Positions 31,350 to 43,448 of a stretch of 64,000 bases of DNA are shown in pieces (position 1 is the stretch's first letter; every line of letters starts with the position of its first letter). The notes beneath the pieces were generated by a model. It did not search any database. It was not told the DNA's origin and worked only from the letters and a program-made list of their open reading frames with translations. The DNA is from Clitoria ternatea. Taxonomy: Eukaryota; Streptophyta; Magnoliopsida; Fabales; Fabaceae. The stretch spans positions 20,692,001 through 20,756,000 of the forward strand of contig CM075673.1 of the NCBI GenBank assembly GCA_037962975.1, written 5' to 3'. The position numbers and the translations under genes are program-made.

Positions 31350-31842
31350 TTTTCCCTCTAGCTTGTTTGAAGGATTGAATAAGTTTCTCACATAAACTAT
31401 CATGCTCTGTCGAGGTTGCCTTTGAGGGTGTGGATACCGGCTTTAGCGATATTCCTCCGACGTCTCCTTTTTTGGGTATGGACATCAACTTTAGACAACG
31501 TCCTACCTTTACGCGAAAAACTTAAGAGTTTTAAAATTCATAACTCCGCGTATTTAAAATTTATCACTTTTTGGTGTTGAGACACCACTAATAATGAGTA
31601 GTTATTGCTAATAACACATGAGTATAAATGATTATGCACACAAGGATTGCCAATCGTCACGGGTAGTGGGTATTGGGCCTAAAATTCAAACGTTACGGCC
31701 CATTTGATTTTAGCTTTATGCAAAACGACATTAATTTCTATTGCTTTAGAATAAAACGACACTGTCATTATCCTTCAAAAAAACGCGTTCCCTAACAAAT
31801 GACGTGCTTCTTGACTGGTGGTTACCATGCCCCCTCCATAGC

Positions 31843-31850
31843 TATAAAAG
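31843..31850 (+). promoter_or_regulatory. TATA box for the antisense ORF of element A
   Basis: TATAAAAG in the context ATAGCTATAAAAGGGGAAG on the plus strand, opposite to the element direction and about 300 bp upstream of the first plausible ATG (32144). It suggests that the antisense gene has its own promoter. Confidence 0.65.
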
Positions 31851-32143
31851 GGGAAGTTAGGCATTTTTCAGAAGCTACTTGCTTCAACCCTAAGAAAACC
31901 TCTGCCAAACTTTCTCCTCTAAGAAGTTGCTATTTCAGTGCCTTTAGAGAAGTACTTCTGTCATCTCCTGCTTTCCAAACTTACTTAGGTAACCTTCCTC
32001 TTCCCTTTCTCCAGTTTATTTCTTCTGTTATAGTACTATCATCATGCCCTCTAGGCAAGGTTACGTTCCTTCTGGCTATCAAGAGGGAAGGATCCGTGTA
32101 AGGTTCTCCAGATATCGGGGGAAGAATTCTCGTAAATCCTCCT

Positions 32144-34737
32144 ATGTCCAGGCCATATCGTACAGAAAGTAGAGATGCTCTTACACTAAGACGGCGAATA
32201 ACATTGCTCTCCTTAGAGTCCTCCTCGAACTCAAGGGCTAGCCACTCTTCTGAGAGAGAGGTGAGTGCTAATTGTCACCTTTTTGACGATATGGCTTTTT
32301 ATAGCAGCACCGACGCTTTCCACTATGCCATAGGTAGCATGGCTCCTGAAGGAAATTCTAGAACCGTCCCAATTCTCAAAACCATCGAGGGGTGTATCAA
32401 CGTGGTAGCACACCGACTCAACTGGGTGAAGTTGAATGAGTTACACCCCTATTACTGGGTGAAAGACAAAATACGCGAGACAACATCCCAGCATGCTAGA
32501 GAAGAAAGGGGATGGCTGTCTCCATGATTCATGGTGTACGCTGAAGAAAGGCTTAAAGAACGGTTCATGGTGCTTGCACCCCGGCCTACAAATAGGATTT
32601 GCCACCATTGTCTAGACGATCAATCCATTTTCATATACGATTTTATCTTCTCCTAACTTGGGGTTCTAGATTGTGCCCTTTCGCTTTCCCCTCACCGAAT
32701 TCCAAATGGGCGTACTAAGGTTTCTGGACTGTGCCCCTTCGCAAGTTCACCCCAACAGATGGAGGTTGATCCGTGCTCTAGAGGTGTTAGGGCAACATTT
32801 TAACTTTAAACCCACTGTGGCGATGTTTTTTTTTACTACTAAATGGTATGCCAGGAAAACAAGAAGGGCAAACTGAGCTTTGTCACCCTCCGGTGTGACT
32901 CAAAGATGGTCAACTTTGAAGCTTTCAAAGTCTACAAATATGGATGAGAGGTCCTTTAAGGATTACTTCGTGAAGATCCAAGTTCAACCAAACAAGCCGG
33001 TCTTCTGGAGAAATAAAGAGGGCCTCTTAAAGTTCCCTGTGGAGTGGACTCATGAGCACTTCCTGCTTACCATGAAGGCTTACTTTACTGACGAAAGTGA
33101 ACTATCTCCCCACTTAATAGAAGTTCTGAGCACTCTACAAACATATACTTCTGATTACGGGAAATTTTCTTGCAAATATCTTCTGGGGACCAACACCATT
33201 CGTAATGAATATCTAAGTAATTTCTTGCTTTTTATTCTTGACTGTCTATTCTCCGGTATATGTGGTGTTCGAAACTAATACGTTTTTGTTTCTTAATGCA
33301 GAACAAATAGAAGAGTTGTGCTCCGACATGGACAAGTTGAAATCTATGCTGGCAGATGAGGACTCATCTTCTGAGGAAAATAGTATTCAACCCAAGAGGT
33401 TAGCTGTCAAGGTGCACACTGAAACAATCACCCTGACGTCTGTGGTGAGTGGTGATGTCCCTTTGGTGGATGAAACTGAACAAGCCGACCCGACGCAGCC
33501 TGAAAAAGAAAAGAAGAATAGGAAGATCCAGAAGAACATCAGGGCTCAAAAACCACATTCTCTTAAATCTACCAAGAAGCAGAGAACCTTAGAGGAAGTT
33601 GGGATGACCAGCGCTCAGAAAGAAAAACAAGTTACCACAACAACTGATAAGACCTCTAATTCTGAGGCCGATATAGAGCTGACAAAGGCAGCTGAAGACT
33701 CCTTGGTGGTGGGGAGTTGTAATTCTCCGACCTCTTCCTTCCTGTCACCATTTCTGAAATATAAAGGCCCTGTTCTCCTAAGATTGCCAAATCCCACTAC
33801 AAGCCAGCCCCATGCTTGATGCCTCTGAGATTAAGAATGCTTGTGAGGCCTCCAGATGGCAATTATCCAAACTCTCTGGCCTTGTAGACTCTCTTAGCTC
33901 GGTGGCTGACAGCATGACGGAAGCTAATGAGCTACACGTAAAAGTTAAGAAGTTAAGAGTTTCTGCCGCCAAGGACAGGACAAACCTCAAAATCGTGGAA
34001 GAACGCTTAGAAGAAACGAATGAGCTGGCTGATGAGCGACAATTTGAGATGTGTGAATTGAAGGTGATTGTGAAGGATCTGAGAGCAAGATCTCTGTGTT
34101 GAAAGACAAAGTCAAAGAAGTCCCCCAGTTGAAAGAAGAGCTTAAAATAAAGAAGAAAAAATCTGCCAAGCTGGTCGATGAGCTGTAGGAATCTGAGGCC
34201 GGCCACTCTAAACGAGCTGAGGAATGGGCCACTCGAGAGAAAGAGTTGCTTAGGCAGATTAAAGAATTAAGGATAGGAGGTGCTGACGTTGGGTCTCTGC
34301 TGGAACAAAATACAAAATTGAAGGCAAATCTGGCTGATGCGAAGGCTAAGTATAAGAAAGCCTTGGGAATCTGCACCTGGGTGATGCATGATTCGTTTAG
34401 TAGGGCTATACGTCAAATTTCCTATCACAACCCTAGAGTAGAGCTTAACCTCAATGGGATCCATCCTCTTTATGGGTTCCACGGTGGCAGGTTATTCTCT
34501 GTGGTTGACGGCCGATATGAAGAACCAAAGGATGCCCCCTATGATCTAACACCACTTCTTGAAGGGCAGAGTATGGTGCCTCGCCCTGTCTTTCCTGAAC
34601 CTGATGACCAAGAGAAGGAGACTGAGAGAGGAGATGGCAAGAGCGGTACTACCCTAGATCCTTCCAAGATTGACACCACTAGAGGAGATGAAGACGCCCA
34701 GAAGGAGAACATTGAAGAAACTCCCCCTTCTTGATTG
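32144..34737 (+). pseudogene. Antisense ORF (aORF) of Tat element, gypsy-type transposon domain and coiled coil
   Basis: On the strand opposite to pol, between integrase and the 3' LTR, lie open pieces at 32144-32527, 32673-32876, 32880-33216, 33302-33819, 33812-34102 and 34246-34737. The LPLTEFQMGVLRFLDCAPSQ-like region near 32690 matches the putative gypsy-type transposon domain (Transposase_28-like) known from Tat antisense ORFs. The later half is rich in K, E and heptads (33830-34350), probably a coiled coil, then a conserved tail with an NPRVELNLNGIHPL motif. Stops and shifts (for example 32525, 32874, 34100, 34186) show decay. The function of such ORFs is unknown. Confidence 0.7.
33217..33301 (+). 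other. Probable 85-bp intron in the antisense ORF
   Basis: GTAATTTC donor at 33217 and TTTGTTTCTTAATGCAG acceptor ending 33301. Removing it joins the 32880 frame to the 33302 frame in phase without a stop, at a phase-1 codon. Confidence 0.65.
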
Positions 34738-35049
34738 CAATTTTTACTTTTTATTCTATTAGTTGTGCTCTGGGATTAGCTCCAATTTCTTATTAAAATT
34801 ATTGCTTCAATACATTTACTTTTTTAGCTAAAATATGCCTTAGTGAATTTATGCTTGTCTTCGTGTCTTCCTTCGTAAGAGCTCTTAGTTCAATGTGTTG
34901 TTTGTTTTGAGCTCTCATTAAGTTCTGTGTACTTGCTTTACACAAGGCCGACTCCTGAGTGAGTGAATCACATATTCGACGTTAACTCCTCTAACTGGCT
35001 ATGGATTTCCAGGCTGTCCATTATAGGTCCAATAATTGAAGTAATGTCA
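34738..35049. other. Non-coding 3' side of antisense ORF
   Basis: AT-rich sequence after the antisense ORF stop, with poly(A)-signal-like ATTAAAA near 34793. No gene seen. Confidence 0.4.
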
Positions 35050-35520
35050 CTTATAGGACAAAGTTGTTAGTTAGAGAATAAATAGCCAAGTCCGAGGTTC
35101 TCTTGCACTGCTCATTGGGGTGCAGTATGGCCTTAAAGAAGGACCAATCCTCGCCACTCGTTGGGGCCAAGTAGCTAATTACTGAATGAGTAATTGAGGT
35201 GCCACTGGTTGGGGTTCGGTATGGCGTTAAACAAGGATCAATCCTCGTCACTCGCTGGGGCTATTTTCCACACCGTTCGTAAGGTTATATCATTAGTTAG
35301 AGAATAGGTAACTGAGACTGAGACTCTACTTGCACCGCTTGTTGGGGTCCGGTATGGTATGGCCTTAAAAAAGAACCAATCCTTATCACTCTTGGGGCCA
35401 AGTAGCCAATTATTGAATTAGTAATTCGGGTGTCACTCGTTGGGGTCTGGTGCGGCCTTTAAACAAGGATGAATCTTCGCCACTCGTCGGGGCTATCTTG
35501 TACGTTGTTGCCTCCCGTAG
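35050..35520. repeat. Degenerate tandem repeats of Tat element A 3' region
   Basis: Four related blocks around the CAATCCT(C/T)(G/A)-type core near 35144, 35239, 35377 and 35470. On the minus strand they contain AAGGCC and GGACCCCA, like the 59-bp array of element D at the same place after integrase. They are diverged relatives of that array. Confidence 0.7.
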
Positions 35521-35774
35521 AGTTATGTCATCAATTACAGAATAGATAATCGAGACTATCCGTCCAGAGGGTAGTGTTCCATATCATTCGTAAAGCTTTA
35601 TAAACATGAAACAACAGAAGTGAAAAGAACACAATAATTGATAATTGATGGACTTTCTCATTAAATAAAGTTTGTACAAATAAAGCTTAGTTGGAAGATG
35701 CCTCGTTAAAACCTTCTTGAGAAAAACCCAATGGGAAAAAGCTCAAGTTAGGAAAAGAGTACATATCGACTTAC

Positions 35775-36806
35775 CAACTAGTTGTAATAAATTCTTAAAT
35801 TTTGAGCATTCCACTTGTTGAGAATGGGTGTACTGTCGAGGTTTTCCAACTGGTATGACCTTTTTCCTGCGACTTCGGTAATATGGTAAGGGCCTTCCCA
35901 TGTTGGTGCTAGCTTGCCCTGATACGCAAACTTTTTCCCCCACATTAGCCTTTTCAATACCAAATTTTTGACCACAAAGGCTTGATGCAAGACACGTTTG
36001 TTGTACCGGAGGGCAACCTTTACCTTGATAGCCTGATCTCGGATATAGGCTTCCTCTCTGAGCTATTGGATAACACCAATTTCTGAAGCCAGATAAGAGT
36101 TGTTACTCTGCTCGGAGAAATACTCTATTCTTGTTGAGGGCATTTGAAGTTCTACCGGTATCATGGCTTCAACACCGTAAGTGAGACGGTATGGGGATTT
36201 ATTTGTGGAAGAATAAGGCGTGGTACAATAAGCCCGCAGCATGTGGCATAACTGATTTGTCCAGTCTCCCTTAGCCTCTCCTAAATGCTTCACCAGGCCT
36301 TTCAATACCTCTCTGTTAGCTACTTTTGCCTAGCCATTGGTCTGTGGGTGCTCAACATATGAGAAAACTTGAATAATACCCAATCCTTCCAGCAACTCTG
36401 AATTTCTTATCAGTAAATTGAGTACCATTATCTGTTACGATCCAGGCTGGCACCCCGAACCTCGCTATCACATTCTCATAAACCAAACGTCAGGTTCTAA
36501 CTAAGATAATGTGCACTAGCGAATCTACCTCAATCTACTTTGTGAAATAATCTACCCCCACAATGAGGTGCTTGATGCCCCCTAGAGCTGTAAGGAACAG
36601 GCCCAGGATATCTAGCCCCAATTGGTGAAATGGCCATGGCACTGCAGAAGAAAAAAGCTCCTCAGCCAGTGTGTGTTGGAGGTTAGAGAACTTCTGACAA
36701 GGGTCGCACTTCTTCACAAATTCTGCGGAGTCCTTCTTCAACGTAGGCCACCAGTAGCTAGCTCTTAGAATTTTTCTCATTAAGCTATGTCCTCCAAAGT
36801 GGTGCC
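35775..36806 (-). pseudogene. Tat element A integrase remnant
   Basis: Minus-strand frames match the element D integrase: zinc domain end (YWWPTLKKDSAEFVKKC, CDPCQKF) at 36535-36780, the core with LDILG and GVDYFTK, the GVEAMIPVELQ region at 36063-36305, and the C-terminal PTWEGPYHITEV region at 35778-35990. Multiple frame breaks are visible. It starts abruptly at the element B insertion. Confidence 0.85.
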
Positions 36807-39100
36807 TGTAACACCCTCGGTTAGATAAGACAAACCCTTTTATGGGATCATCCTATTTAACCGAGAGGTCACAAGTTTTCAGAAAAAGTGAATATTTTTT
36901 TTTAATAAAAAGATGGCAGATCAGTGGAAGCAAATAGTATGTAATTCACATAGTCATTCACAAACTGTAAGTAATTGTACTCTTAACAGAATGGGACACG
37001 CAGGCACCCTTAATATTTATACAGTCATCCATGGTTTTATTATTCAACTACAGATATCCTACTTTTAATGAGTACTCTCAGTAAGTCCAACGTATTGTTG
37101 TTTCCTCGAACTCCGATTCTTGGTTTCCTAGTTCCTCTGTTAATATTCAACAGTAAGGGTGAGTATAACCCAAGACCCTGAAGGTTACCCGGTGCGGACA
37201 TAATCTAGTTAACAGATAATATCACATAAATCATGCAATTGACATATTTATAGCTTATAATAAACAAATATTGTCATGGAAATGCATGAGTAGAGTTTAT
37301 TATGATTTATCTTAATTAAGTCTTATGATGCATGTGGGCCCAATAAATCAATTTATTATCTCCTCATTCTTTCTAGAGCGATCGGAGTCCGCCCAAGCCC
37401 CCATTCATTTTCATAAGGTACGAATGAACTCATAGGTTCTCATCAATATATATCATTTTGGGGCTTGGATCTCCGCGATCATAGTTACACTCCGTCATTT
37501 AGTCAAAGTACACCAGAATTGCATCGTCTCACCCGGCTTCAGGCATACAGGTTTTCCACTCAGCAAAATAATCCTGACCGACCCATTATTCACTCGGTAA
37601 TTCACCCTCACACCGACTCATCTTGCTTGATTTTCTACTTGGTAAAATCAATCAGAGCTGACTCGTCTCATACTTGGCCTTTCACTCGGTAATATATTCC
37701 AAATCCGAGTCATTTCTCAATCAGTCTTTCACTCGCAACTTCACTCAAATCTGAGTCATTTCTGATGGTTCTCACTCGGTTAAATCATTCCAAACCTAGT
37801 CTTTTCTCACTCAGCAATTTACTTCAGAAACCGACTCTTTTGGACAACACATCATAAATCCCTATAGGTGCCAATCCCCCACTCGAAATTACACCCTCGG
37901 ACTCCACCATCAAGTTCCATTCGGCATTACTCTGACTTCTCATCACTCGGAGGAATTCACTAAATTGTCTCACTCAGACCTAATGAAATCTTGTCCACTC
38001 AGATTTATTCAAACTCCACATCACTCGGAGGGATTCAGTAAGTGTAGTCTTATTCGGACTTATTTTATACTTGGCCACTCGGAATAGGTACCCTTAATCA
38101 AACGGAATATACATATAACCTCGTTCACTCGGAATATGACTCCTAGAGTATACCTCAATCAAAACCATCACAACCTTCTTCCCTCAGAACAGGTTCACTC
38201 GGATTTTACCACTCAGGAGCATTTAAGTCCTTCCCCACTCGGGGTTCACTCGGCTAGTCGTCTCTTAGCAACACAGACTATCCTTTCTCAAAATACGTTT
38301 CACTCGGAATCCTTTAAGGCTTTCACCACTCAGAAAATGAGTCATAAACATAAGCCTCACTCAAAAATTGCCTCTAAGCCTTATATATACTACTCGGAAT
38401 GGGCTCCCATCATTATATTCCATTCGGCATTTCATATTCGGGGCATGTCACTCAGGACAGGTTATACTGGGCTCAGATATGCCCCTACTTGGAACTCCAT
38501 TGCCCAAAATACCACACTTGGAGATCTTCCTACCCGGAATGCTATCCCCTTCCTCACTAGGGAGGTCCTGACTTGGACAAACTCACTCGGATTGAACTCG
38601 GATATATCCCTGACTGAGTCTCTTCACTCGGAATACTGTAATCAGAGAAATTTCACTCGAAAAATGAAGCACTTGGCAAGGTTTGACTCAGAAACAAGTC
38701 ATTCAAGGGTATTTTGACTCGGAATTTTCACCCAGAAGTGGTTCTCTTGAACACACTTCACTCCAAATGTTTCCGAAGCCAGGATTCCACTCGGTAGTAA
38801 CCCTCTCGGTCATATGTTACTCGGACAACATAAACTTACACTCGGAATTTCATCCTTCAGTCGGAATTTCTAATCCTTCACTCGGAATTTCTCTCTGTCA
38901 CTCGGAACAGAGCCCTTTTCACTCGGAATTTGAATAATTGCTTTATTGGTCTATATAAATTCCATAATTACACACAAAAATGAAATTCTTGTGATATTAC
39001 AGACCATCTACAGAGTATTTATTTACCAATTCTCACTTACAGACCTTTCATACTTCAAAATTTACTAACTAAGACTGCTACTAAAAACAGGGATGTTACA
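36807..39100 (-). repeat. Gypsy element B 3' LTR
   Basis: Begins TGTAACACCCTCGG and ends GGGATGTTACA, 2,294 bp, with a purine tract of the element beyond its right end (minus strand CCAAAAGGGGAGGAGAG at 39101-39117). It inserted into Tat element A. It is filled with CACTCGG motifs from about 37580 to 38935. Confidence 0.8.
37580..38940. repeat. CACTCGG motif array inside element B LTR
   Basis: About 22 exact ACTCGG copies plus many near-copies (ACTCAG, ACTTGG, ATTCGG), often followed by AATTT, at irregular spacing. They create chance ORFs that I do not accept as genes. Confidence 0.8.
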
Positions 39101-39132
39101 CTCTCCTCCCCTTTTGGGAATTTTCCCGAAAT

Positions 39133-39195
39133 TCAAGGTTGGAATAATTGAGGGTACAATTCTCTAATCTTTTCCTCAATTTCCCAAGTAGCGTC
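39133..39195 (-). pseudogene. Element B pol C-terminus, distal piece
   Basis: Minus-strand frame TWEIEEKIRELYPQLFQP then TGA at 39133-39135, the usual end of a chromovirus-like integrase. It continues in frame across element C into 55633-55975. Confidence 0.75.
39191..39195. repeat. TSD GCGTC of element C (left)
   Basis: GCGTC at 39191-39195 equals 55633-55637, outside the outer LTR ends of the tandem element. Confidence 0.95.
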
Positions 39196-41553
39196 TGTAA
39201 CGTCCTAGATTATTTTTACATTTATTTTTATTCAAACTATTACATTTTACAATAAATTTTTCCTTTTCCGTGAAAATAAATCGATATTTAGAGAAAACAA
39301 TTTAATTCGAACACCACGGATGAGAGAAAGGCAAATCAGGGCGTCTCGCTTGAGCGAGGCCCCTACTCGTCTAAGCGAGATTCCGGACTCTCACTTAGAC
39401 GAGGTGCTATTCGTTGAACGAACACCTTTCTCATATCGGATTAAACGAACGTGCAACCGGACTCCCAAAACTTCGCTCTAACAAATGGTTTTGCGAACTC
39501 AGAGAATTACCATAAAAGCATATGCAAATAACAGTAATAGGTTTTTGAAATATATTTTCATTCGATCCGGTCTTACTTAAACATAACTAATAATTTATAA
39601 TACAAAGTTTTATACACACATAAGACTACAAAGAGTCACTCAATTTCATTTGGACCCTGGCACCGTTCTCCCCCTTGGCGCAGCTCCACGGCTTCATCCC
39701 CCTCCCTGACTCTGGTTACTAAAAAAAAAATACAAGGGTGAGTGTTTGGCATAATAATTAATATAGAACGGATTTTAACACTATACATGCATATCAACAC
39801 ATACGCCTCAAACATCGTCTATAAGTAAGCATACCACAACATAACAAATTTCATGCAATAACTGTATTAGACCAGCTACACTATCTCCATCACATTTATC
39901 ATATTCATCACATTCATCATATACATCACATTCATCACATTCATCATAACTGACCCTCATATAATTTGACTCCTAGTATCCGGATACTAAAGGATTGGCC
40001 TTCAGCTGGGGGTCCTACTTGACACCCCGTGAACCCTGCTTGGTTCACCGAGTCCTGCTTGACTCTCCACCTCGACCACTGGGTCCTACTTGACCACTGG
40101 GTAGCTCAACTGGGCACGAAAACCACGGGAGCCGGAAATGAGGGGCTATCATATACCGTCGGCCATCCCATACCACATAATCATTCAACAATTTACCTTT
40201 CATAATGATATCAATTTTCTCATCCCTCGGGTAGCCTGCTTGCTAACCCGGAATCACATAACACTGATCGTCTCACATTAGATATCAATTTTCTCATCCA
40301 TCGGGTAGCCTGCTTGCTAACCCAGAGTCTCATAACACTGATTACGTCAATATTAAATATTTCAAGATCATGCATGATAACTCAACCACAAACACAATTC
40401 TCAACTCATCAATGTACACTATCACACATGCACAAGTATAAACACACAATTATGTTTAACAACACTTTCTCTTAGTCCGTTTACGTTACCTCAAAGATCT
40501 GAACAAGAAGTAAGTCCTATTCTAATTAATTATAACCCGAACACCCCCTTACTCTGGTTCCACGCTTTGATGATCTGCTCTCTATGTCGATTTCTTTCTC
40601 TGAGCACCGGTTCTGCAATCTCAACACCTTCACTCAGTCTTTCGTTGCTTAGTCTACTACCTACGGGTCATGAAGTACAGCTTCATCACTTCAACGTCCT
40701 TAGTTCATGGACAACATCTGGACTCACACTCACCAGAGGAGTGGAGAACAACCACTAATATAGCCATGCATGGCCCTTAACAGCTAAAGAATGAAAGAAA
40801 TAAGGGAATCACAATTGGGTTGGATCAGTAGACTCACCTGGAAGTCTCAATCACAGGAATGAGGTTAAATTGTAGTTCAAACACAAATGGAGTCTCACTC
40901 CAGTGCATGCAGATCAGCGTTTAAGAGAGAAAAGACAAACGGAAGAGAAGGAACAAGCTGATCGTAAAGGCAACTTATGTAAAATGAAGAAGAAAGGAAG
41001 GGAATCTTCTTATATATATATATGGCTCATGGGCAAGATCGTCTTTTCCTTCATTTTATTTGTATTCTTACTAAATTTAATCGATTTCTCTAGTTTAATC
41101 TATTGCATAGTCATCAACTCAATTACACGTGTTTATCCCTTCAACGCCCACGAAGTCATAGTCCTCTAATAATTTGCCAGAGTATAGGTCCGATATAAAT
41201 ATCGACCCCGCCGTCCTAACTTAATGTTCATACTTCGGAAATCCGAGCTACAACTTGAGAGATCGGATATATCATCCGCTCTTGACTATTTGTCACACAC
41301 GTCCGTTGTTTCAGTTAGTGTGAAGTTAATCCGGGATGTGACCCCGTGTGGGCGCTCTCCCCACAACGGTAGGGCCAGACCGCCTAGCCCTGCCCGTTCT
41401 TCTCCCACACTTCCGCTTTTTTAACTCCGCCTGCTCGCGTTTCAGATACCGACCTCGACACCGGCTCAGACAAAATAAATACTAAATAGAATTTCTAATC
41501 ATTCACTAATATTTCTCATTTCATAATTTTCATTAAACATCAGGGATGTTACA
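39196..41553 (-). repeat. Element C LTR a (3'-most)
   Basis: 2,358 bp, TGTAACGTCC...GATGTTACA. Contains CTCGCT-TG-AGCGAG at 39345-39358, CAT-rich repeats near 39900, a tandem duplicate of the GGTAGCCTGCTTGCTAACCC region (40207-40340) and a minus-strand TATA tract near 41010. Confidence 0.95.
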
Positions 41554-41570
41554 CTCACCCCCCCTAAAAG
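41554..41570 (-). other. Polypurine tract, element C body 1
   Basis: On the minus strand CTTTTAGGGGGGGTGAG directly before LTR a. The matching tract of body 2 is at 48594-48610. Confidence 0.85.
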
Positions 41571-41588
41571 GAGATTTCGTCCCCGAAA

Positions 41589-43448
41589 TCAGCGTTCCGG
41601 TTGAAAAAGATGAGGGTACATCCGCCTCATATCGGATTCTAACTCCCAAGTGTAGTTCATCCAATGTAAATTCTGCCACTTCACTTTCACCAGCGGTACC
41701 TCCTTGTTCCTTAACCGTTTGGTTTGATGTTCTTCAATGCTAACCGGTACAGCCTCTACTTTCAGGTTTTCCTTCACTTCAATGAAATCACTCGGTACAA
41801 TCATTGTATCGCATGGAATGTAGGCTCGAAGTTGTGATACGTGGAACATGTTGTGGATGTTAGTCAATGATTGAGGAAGATCCAGCCGATATGCGACTTC
41901 ACCTATCCGCTCTAGTATTTGATATGGTCCAATATACTTCGGATTAAGCTTTTGACTTTTCAAAATTCGACCTACACCTTTAGTTGGTGAAATTCTTAGA
42001 AACACCCAATCACCCACTTGGAATTCAAGAGGTCTATGCCTATTGTCATAATAGCTCTTCTGACGGTCTTGAGCAATTTTTATCTTCTCCCGGATTAAAA
42101 TGATCTGTTCGTTCATCTCTTGAATCATCTCAGGCCCCAGATGAAGGGCATCGCCGTCCTCATTCCAACATAATGGAGTACGACACTTTCGACCATAAAG
42201 AGCTTCGTATGGAGCCATCCCAATGCTGCTATGGTAACTGTTATTATATGCAAATTCCACCAAGGGCAAGTATTTCTCCCATGATCCGCCCTGTTCCAGT
42301 ACACATGCTCTTAACATATCTTCAAGAGTCTGTATAGTCCGTTCTGATTGACCATCGGTTTGGGGATGGTAAGCCGAACTCAATTTAAGCTCAGTACCCA
42401 ATTGTTGTTGCAAACTCCCCCAAAACCTGGAAGTAAATCGGGGATCCCGATCGGAGATAATACTTGAGGGCACACTATGCAGTCGTACGACTTCGGCAAC
42501 GTACAACCTAGCTAATCGCTCTAACGACCACTTCATATTTATTGCCAAGAAATGCGCACTTTTGGTTAGTCGATCAACAATTACCCAAATCGCGTTGTAT
42601 CCGGTTTGAGTACGAGGTAGTCCGGACACGAAGTCCATGGTGATACTTTCCCACTTCCAAATCGGAATTTCTGGAGGTTGAAGCAAACCTGGAGGTCGTT
42701 GGTGCTCAACCTTGCACTTCTGACATATAACACAGGATTTCACGTACTCGATTATTGCCTTCTTCATGTTTGGCCACCAGAATCCCTTCTTTAAGTCATG
42801 ATACATTTTTGTCACTCCTGGATGTATACTTAGAGAGCTCTTGTGTGCTTCTGTTAACACCGCCTGCCTGAAGCCTCCATGTGCAGGCACCACAACTCGA
42901 TTCCTGAATCTCCATATGCCATCCTCACCTCGAGTTATCTCTTCATTTTTACCTTGGGTCTGAGTGTCGATCAACTTCAGTAACTCTTCATCGTCTTTCT
43001 GCGCCGCCATCATAGACTCCAGAAATTCATTGGAGATTTTTAACATTCCAATCGTCATCCAATTTGGCGCACTCATGACCACTCCAATATTCAAATCTCT
43101 AAAACTTTCCAACAATTCTTGTTCTCTACCCATTAAGTAAGCCACGTGTAATACCTTCCTGCTCAGTGCATCTGCCACAATATTTGCTTTGCCCGGGTGA
43201 TACTTTAAATCGAAGTCATAATCTTTCAAATACTCCATCCACCTCCTCTGTCTCATATTTAGCTCCTTTTGATCAAATAAATACTTTAAACTTTTGTGAT
43301 CACTGAATACTACAAAGCGAGCTCCATACAGGTAATGGCGCCAAATCTTCAGTGCGTACACTACTGCTGCGAGTTCCAGATCGTGAGTCGGGTAATTCTC
43401 CTCATGTGGCCTCAATTGCCTTGAAGCATAGGCAATTGCTCGATCCGT
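41589..43448 (-). CDS. Element C body 1: RNase H end and integrase
   Basis: The open frame after the TAA at 43449-43451 covers RNase H (AYASRQLRPHEENYPTHDLE region, FSDHKSLKYL, ADALSR), the integrase zinc site (HPGVTKMYHDL, CVICQKCK), the catalytic core (MDFVSGLP, SDRDPRF, GQSERTIQ) and the KYIGPYQIL module, then a chromodomain-like tail ending LFQPER. Without passing the TAA it cannot be joined to RT. It has S in YHSSIGMAPYE where body 2 has R. Confidence 0.9.
   Translation of the reverse strand, partial: TDRAIAYASRQLRPHEENYPTHDLELAAVVYALKIWRHYLYGARFVVFSDHKSLKYLFDQKELNMRQRRWMEYLKDYDFDLKYHPGKANIVADALSRKVLHVAYLMGREQELLESFRDLNIGVVMSAPNWMTIGMLKISNEFLESMMAAQKDDEELLKLIDTQTQGKNEEITRGEDGIWRFRNRVVVPAHGGFRQAVLTEAHKSSLSIHPGVTKMYHDLKKGFWWPNMKKAIIEYVKSCVICQKCKVEHQRPPGLLQPPEIPIWKWESITMDFVSGLPRTQTGYNAIWVIVDRLTKSAHFLAINMKWSLERLARLYVAEVVRLHSVPSSIISDRDPRFTSRFWGSLQQQLGTELKLSSAYHPQTDGQSERTIQTLEDMLRACVLEQGGSWEKYLPLVEFAYNNSYHSSIGMAPYEALYGRKCRTPLCWNEDGDALHLGPEMIQEMNEQIILIREKIKIAQDRQKSYYDNRHRPLEFQVGDWVFLRISPTKGVGRILKSQKLNPKYIGPYQILERIGEVAYRLDLPQSLTNIHNMFHVSQLRAYIPCDTMIVPSDFIEVKENLKVEAVPVSIEEHQTKRLRNKEVPLVKVKWQNLHWMNYTWELESDMRRMYPHLFQPER

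Larger units (their letters stand above)
30725..36806 (-). mobile_element. Tat-lineage Gypsy element A, truncated, minus strand
   Basis: Contains the 3' LTR (30725-31349), an antisense ORF region (about 31840-34737), tandem repeats (35050-35520) and broken integrase (35775-36806). The layout and sequence match element D at 56984-64000 in the reverse direction. Element B cuts it inside the integrase zinc domain at 36807. The upstream half of pol, gag and the 5' LTR are not found. Confidence 0.85.

Noticed and set aside
31799..32101. 100-residue plus-strand ORF before the antisense gene
   Set aside because: Its start lies upstream of the TATA box at 31843, so it would not be in that transcript.
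38136..38717. 193-residue ORF with repeated HSE-type residues
   Set aside because: It comes from the CACTCGG motif array in the element B LTR.
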